Positions 62,101-64,000 of a stretch of 64,000 nt of DNA are shown in pieces; position 1 is the first letter of the stretch; each line of letters starts with the position of its first letter. Where the stretch lies: assembly GCA_004144175.1 (NCBI GenBank), contig SEFT01000001.1, forward strand, positions 267,265 to 331,264. The letters are read 5' to 3'. The notes beneath the pieces were generated by a model. The model ran no database searches. It was not told the DNA's origin and worked only from the letters and a program-made list of their open reading frames with translations. The translations under genes were made by a program, and so were the position numbers. This DNA comes from Sphingobacteriales bacterium. Its GTDB lineage: Bacteria; Bacteroidota; Bacteroidia; Chitinophagales; Chitinophagaceae.

Positions 62101-63887
62101 GGCTTAACAGTGATCGTAAAGTCGTCTGCTAACCCGGTACAGCCATTGGCAGTAGGGGTTACCGAAATATTACCTACGATATCTGTATTCATAGCGTTTG
62201 TGGTAGCAAAAGAGTTGATACGCGTACCTGTACCATTTGCTGCCAGCCCTATAGATGTATTGTCGTTGGTCCAGGCATATGTTGTGCCGCCAACTGTAGA
62301 GGTGAAGTTGATATGACCTGTAGTGCTACCATTACACCTCTCAATGTCGGGCAAGGCAGAAATTACAGGTATCGGTTTCACAGTCATCTTAATAATGTTG
62401 CTGGTAACCGGTGTAACAGAGAAACAAAGCTCACTGTTAACTATATCTACAGTGATGGTGTCATTATTATTAAGGCCTGCATCTGTGTAAGTATCGCTGT
62501 TGGTGCCTACTGCTACACCATTTTTCTTCCACTGATAATCCGGGGAAGCGCCTCCGTTAACCGGAGTAGCAGTAAATGTAACGCTGGTGGCATTACATAT
62601 AGTATTGGCTACCGCATCGCTTGCTATTGTAACTGAAGGATGAAGTGAATCAGGAGCCATTACTGTTACGGTAGCTGCATTACTATTTGATTTGTCTCTG
62701 AAGCCCAGATAAGGAATTCCTGTTACATTGTTTATTGCCAATGATGTATAGTCTGCATTGCCCGGAGTAGCGCCCAAGTTGCCGGTAGAAACCCAGTTCG
62801 TACCGTCAAATTTCATAACATACGCTTTAGTCGTGGTAGAATATCCCAAGTAGGGCATATCATCAGGATCAATAGCAAGTGATAGATAACTAGCAGCTAC
62901 TGAAGAGAAGCCTGCGGCCCCAACAGTAACCCAATCCGCACCATCGAACATCATTACCGTTGCTTTATTTGCATTGAACGCGTCCCGATACGCCAGATAC
63001 GGCGTATTGCCACTATTGAAAGCAAGTGACAGATATGTAGCTTGCCCGGCAGATAATGCTGCTGATCCAACACCAACCCAGTTAGCTCCATCATAGATCT
63101 TAACAGTTGCAGCATTTCCATTTGCACCATCTCTATAGGCTATGTACGGCATATTAGCTCCGTCAATAGCCAGAGAAATGTTGTCAGCAACACCACCGCT
63201 AAGTGCAACCCCGCCTACAGCAACCCAGTTGGTACCGTTAAACATCATTACAGTTGCAAAACTGCTGTTGGCAACATCGCGATAAGCTACATAAGGAGTG
63301 CCGCTACCATCTATATCCATTGAGATAAACGTAGCCTGACCTGCGGAAAAACCTGTCACGCCGACAGTAACCCAGTTGGTTCCGTCAAACTTTTTGACAG
63401 TCAACCGATTCCCGGCCGCTCCATCTCTATATGCAACATATGGAACACCTGTATTGTCAATAGATAAAGAAATATTATCTGCGGCACCTGCTGAAAACCC
63501 AGATGAACCAACAGGTGTCCAACTGCCTGCATTCAGCATCATTACGCTTACTTTATTGCTATTGGCCGCATCTCTGTAAGCCATATAAGGGGTTCCGGTC
63601 AGAGAGGTAGCTAGCGAGGTATAAGAGATTTGTCCTGATGAGAACCCTCTTCCATCAACTACATTCCAGATTTGGCCATTAGCAATTCCGTCATCGCAGT
63701 CGAGGCTGTTCCGTACGTAGCCTGCCGGTTTCGACATAGACATGCTAGTTGTATTGATGTCACCCCAGCCGTCGTTATCACTGTCAAGATACCAGGGTTG
63801 GGCAAAAGCATCGTTTCCCTGAAATAAGGCTATGGTCGATAAGATAAATCCCGCTACTAATGATCGTGAGGGTACAAATCGTTTCAT
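56199..63887 (-). CDS. giant T9SS-exported surface protein: β-propeller, Ig-like and ~20 PKD-like repeats
   Basis: A 2562-residue secreted protein. A signal peptide (about 1-30, ending DAFAQ) is followed by a calcium-binding-like DSDNDGWGD. Seven repeats of about 48 residues (about 85-415; core PY.AYRD, then VMMFDGTNWVTVG) predict a seven-bladed β-propeller. An Ig-like domain (about 420-500) follows. Then come 19 well-conserved ~90-residue PKD-like repeats (about 500-2215; core VNPTPTVN, CNG, GTTYTWTNN, SIGLAASGTG, ATITVTPTANGC) and one degenerate copy. Two unrelated β-rich segments precede a type A T9SS sorting domain (about 2485-2562: VYPNPASQLVTIEI, GELPAGVYTVVC, VTKFIKN). Each repeat unit has a fixed pair of cysteines. 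It is probably an adhesin or surface fibre, exported through SprA and anchored or released by the sortase. The barrel gene 20 bases downstream is its likely partner. Confidence 0.9.
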   Translation of the reverse strand: MKRFVPSRSLVAGFILSTIALFQGNDAFAQPWYLDSDNDGWGDINTTSMSMSKPAGYVRNSLDCDDGIANGQIWNVVDGRGFSSGQISYTSLATSLTGTPYMAYRDAANSNKVSVMMLNAGSWTPVGSSGFSAGAADNISLSIDNTGVPYVAYRDGAAGNRLTVKKFDGTNWVTVGVTGFSAGQATFISMDIDGSGTPYVAYRDVANSSFATVMMFNGTNWVAVGGVALSGGVADNISLAIDGANMPYIAYRDGANGNAATVKIYDGANWVGVGSAALSAGQATYLSLAFNSGNTPYLAYRDAFNANKATVMMFDGADWVTVGAAGFSSVAASYLSLAIDPDDMPYLGYSTTTKAYVMKFDGTNWVSTGNLGATPGNADYTSLAINNVTGIPYLGFRDKSNSNAATVTVMAPDSLHPSVTIASDAVANTICNATSVTFTATPVNGGASPDYQWKKNGVAVGTNSDTYTDAGLNNNDTITVDIVNSELCFSVTPVTSNIIKMTVKPIPVISALPDIERCNGSTTGHINFTSTVGGTTYAWTNDNTSIGLAANGTGTRINSFATTNAMNTDIVGNISVTPTANGCTGLADDFTITVKPTPTVNTITNQVVCNGDMTDPINFTGFVGSTTYSWTNNNASIGLAASGTGDIAAFTATNTTTTPVTATITVVPTANGCAGTSKTFTIRVNPTPTINAVADLARCNGASTGTISFSGSVSGTTYAWVNNNISIGLPAGGTGNISSFAVTNATNAPATATISVTPTANSCSGASDNFTITVNPTPTVDAIPNQTVCNTDMTTAVNFTGFVGSSTYSWTNNNTSIGLGASGTGDIAAFTATNASTSAVVSTINVTPSANSCTGTSKTFTIRVNPTPTVNATADMVRCNGATTATISFAGTVSGTTYNWTNNTPSIGLAAAGAGTISSFSATNTGNMPVVATVVVTPVANSCSGTPDNFNITVNPTPSINAVPGQSVCNGDMTTTVNFGGPVSGTSIAWTNNRTSIGLAASGTGDIAAFPGTNTGNSTVTATITAVPTANSCIGTSEVFTIAVKPTPTVNTIANQTKCNGAATNTVTFGGAVTGSTYNWTNDNTAIGLAANGTGDITSFTANNNTNAPITATITVTPVANGCNGLSKNFTITVNPTPTVNTIADQELCNGATTSAVSFSGPVSGTTYTWTNNNTAINLSSSGAGNINPFAARNTTNAPITGTITVTPKANNCTGTPGTFDILVNPTPKVDVVASQVLCNASMTNPVDFTGPVTGTAFTWTNTTTSIGLSSGNTGDIAAFTAINNTTSPVTATITVTPSANNCTGSSRTFTIKVNPTTTVNTINNIVRCNGTATGSVVFSSPVSGTSYAWANSDTSIGLAASGNGNIASFEATNSTNAPITATITITPTANSCVGTPNTFTITVNPTPTVDAVANQVVCNGANTAAVTFSGPVAGTSFAWANNNSTIGLAASGTGNIGVFAATNNGLTPVTSTINITPSANGCTGPVDNFTIRVNPTPTMNPLTSLTKCNGAASGNINFSGGISGTTYTWVNNTPSIGLPSNGTGNISSFATVNTGTAPVTATITVTPSVNGCPGASGNFTITVNPTPNANVIADQSICNAAPTTAVNFTGSVPGTTFNWTNNRPTIGLAGSGSGNISSFTAVNTGNSPVTATITITPSANACNGATETFTITVNPTPTVANIANQTRCNGAATNDINFSGAVSGTVFTWTNSNSTIGLASNGTGDIASFNTINSGVTPVTSTIVVTPTANGCAGATKTFTITVNPTPTINPTGDQTLCVGASTTPVNFTGTVTGTAFNWTNDRTSIGLASSGTGNIGAFTASNSSSAPLVATITVIPTANNCSGSPDDFTITVNPTPTVNNIANQTKCNGDATNTISFAGPVSGTTFTWTNTTTSIGLAANGNGDINSFTAANTTNVPVTATITVTPSANGCTGNPKSFTIKVNPTPIVTTLPDIARCNSALTIVTLGSSVGGTTYLWTNSDTSIGLADSGTRNISFRAKNTTFAPVIATINVTPTAAGCIGAVEQFLITVNPTPTIDTTWSQVLCNNAITDSVWFKGPVAGTTFAWVNNRPSIGLAATGNGDIPSFVATNTSTSSLTAAIRVTPTANSCVGIDSVFTIRVHPTPTVRTINPQVYCNQKDVDTIFIASPVTGATFTWINSNPAVGIGENGTDFIPAFTATNAEIEPISAKIVMTPSANGCIGTKDSFTVTVNPTPLLSSEMMLPTMCAGLRLSYTPTSQTSNTTFKWKRLPVQGIIPVSNSDSGSISEVLRNNTLGKLDVSYIYTLTANGCQNDDTVSLSVEPRPEVARIATRSLTQACGNTFFQNFSADTIAPPGIDFTWIGTNAIVHATSTDKKNCLVSFFNPGEAKVYLYAKVDNFVCESIDSVTVNISETTAHNPRVIYHNERFLCLDNSLASYQWGYEQKGSLDSVLFETETNQDYYEPSPDFTNRHYFVITTKNGCFQKNYYNAPTAIQEIRPFEAVTAKVYPNPASQLVTIEISDKMLTKVTTGIMDLSGRLLKQNDMANGKTTFDIGELPAGVYTVVCHSNGTRIAVTKFIKN
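57240..62390 (-). repeat. tandem array of ~270-base units encoding PKD-like domains
   Basis: Nineteen consecutive in-frame units of about 270 bases, with a degenerate twentieth at the left end, encode the PKD-like repeats of the giant protein. The units are diverged rather than identical. Protein-level comparison shows that units 2 and 4 resemble each other more than unit 3, and 3 resembles 5, so an ancestral two-unit (about 540 base) block seems to have duplicated in the N-terminal part. Such arrays are prone to copy-number change and misassembly. Confidence 0.85.
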
Positions 63888-64000
63888 AATTTATATTAAT
63901 TGTAAAGCTTAGTATATGTCTTAGCAAAAAATGCCACAGCCTAATGTGCAATTAAGCGCAGCAGTAGTCGATAATAATTAGAAAAAAAACATAAATATAT

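Noticed and set aside
57274..62316. A ladder of long rightward open frames, each rich in V, A and P, opposite the giant repeat gene
   Set aside because: They recur with the same ~270-base period as the repeats they overlap, lack starts and motifs, and arise because the repeated codons contain few stops on the other strand.
56199..63887. Tandem repeats as a possible CRISPR or satellite array
   Set aside because: The units are in one open frame, diverged and domain-sized, with signal peptide and sorting domain at the ends.

Overview
The window looks like a chromosomal segment from a Gram-negative Bacteroidota, most likely of the Chitinophagales/Chitinophagaceae type. The evidence is the type IX secretion (T9SS) translocon protein SprA, two proteins with T9SS C-terminal sorting domains, an archaeal-like geranylgeranylglyceryl phosphate synthase, a long Bacteroidota-type signal peptidase I, and promoters of the form TTTG-N19-TAnnTTTG. 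Coding density is high. I see no rRNA or tRNA gene, insertion sequence, prophage or CRISPR array, so the backbone appears to be ordinary core genome with a few accessory patches.

Layout. 1-12.4 kb: a truncated FadL-type porin, radA-comF, an M3 peptidase, a sugar-phosphate nucleotidyltransferase, a PfkB kinase, a frameshifted membrane protein, a small T9SS cargo protein, and kmo-recJ. 12.6-22.3 kb: signal peptidase I with a cytochrome c lipoprotein, a 0.9 kb stretch without a convincing gene, a convergent trehalose-type pair (GH15 hydrolase and fused OtsA-OtsB), a flavin reductase, and kbl. 22.4-29.0 kb: a tetR-tolC-MFP-RND efflux operon with a palindromic operator candidate over its promoter. 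29.2-36.1 kb: mscL, GGGP synthase, rpmH-rnpA-yidD, an AT-rich orphan gene between inverted repeats, a paaY-like gene, an ArsR regulator, tsaB/ridA and glnS. 36.1-40.1 kb: two tandem outer-membrane barrel paralogues (one frameshifted), a stand-alone B12-binding subunit, an enoyl-CoA hydratase and a PorG/DUF6089-like protein. 40.1-51.6 kb: ruvA-sprA, then paaABCD with a repeat-rich dyad between paaA and paaB, then a GNAT gene. 51.5-55 kb: acpP-fabF-rnc, a LolD-like ATPase and a DUF2795 gene. 55.1-63.9 kb: a two-gene unit made of a 2562-residue T9SS-exported repeat protein and an outer-membrane barrel protein.

How the genes fit together. SprA is the outer-membrane T9SS channel, and the proteins at 8.6 kb and 56-64 kb are probable cargo. 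The PorG-like gene lies just upstream of ruvA-sprA. PaaABCD, the PaaY-like thioesterase and the enoyl-CoA hydratase point to aerobic phenylacetyl-CoA degradation, but the reductase PaaE is not in the window. The most interesting candidate system is the giant protein plus barrel at 55-64 kb: a predicted seven-bladed propeller, an Ig-like domain, about 19 well-kept 90-residue PKD-like repeats and a sorting domain, with a co-oriented barrel gene 20 bp downstream. The arrangement recalls SprB-SprF, but the barrel does not look like SprF. Two genes (7.4-8.3 kb and 36.1-36.8 kb) carry single-base frameshifts in short A/T runs that need checking against reads.
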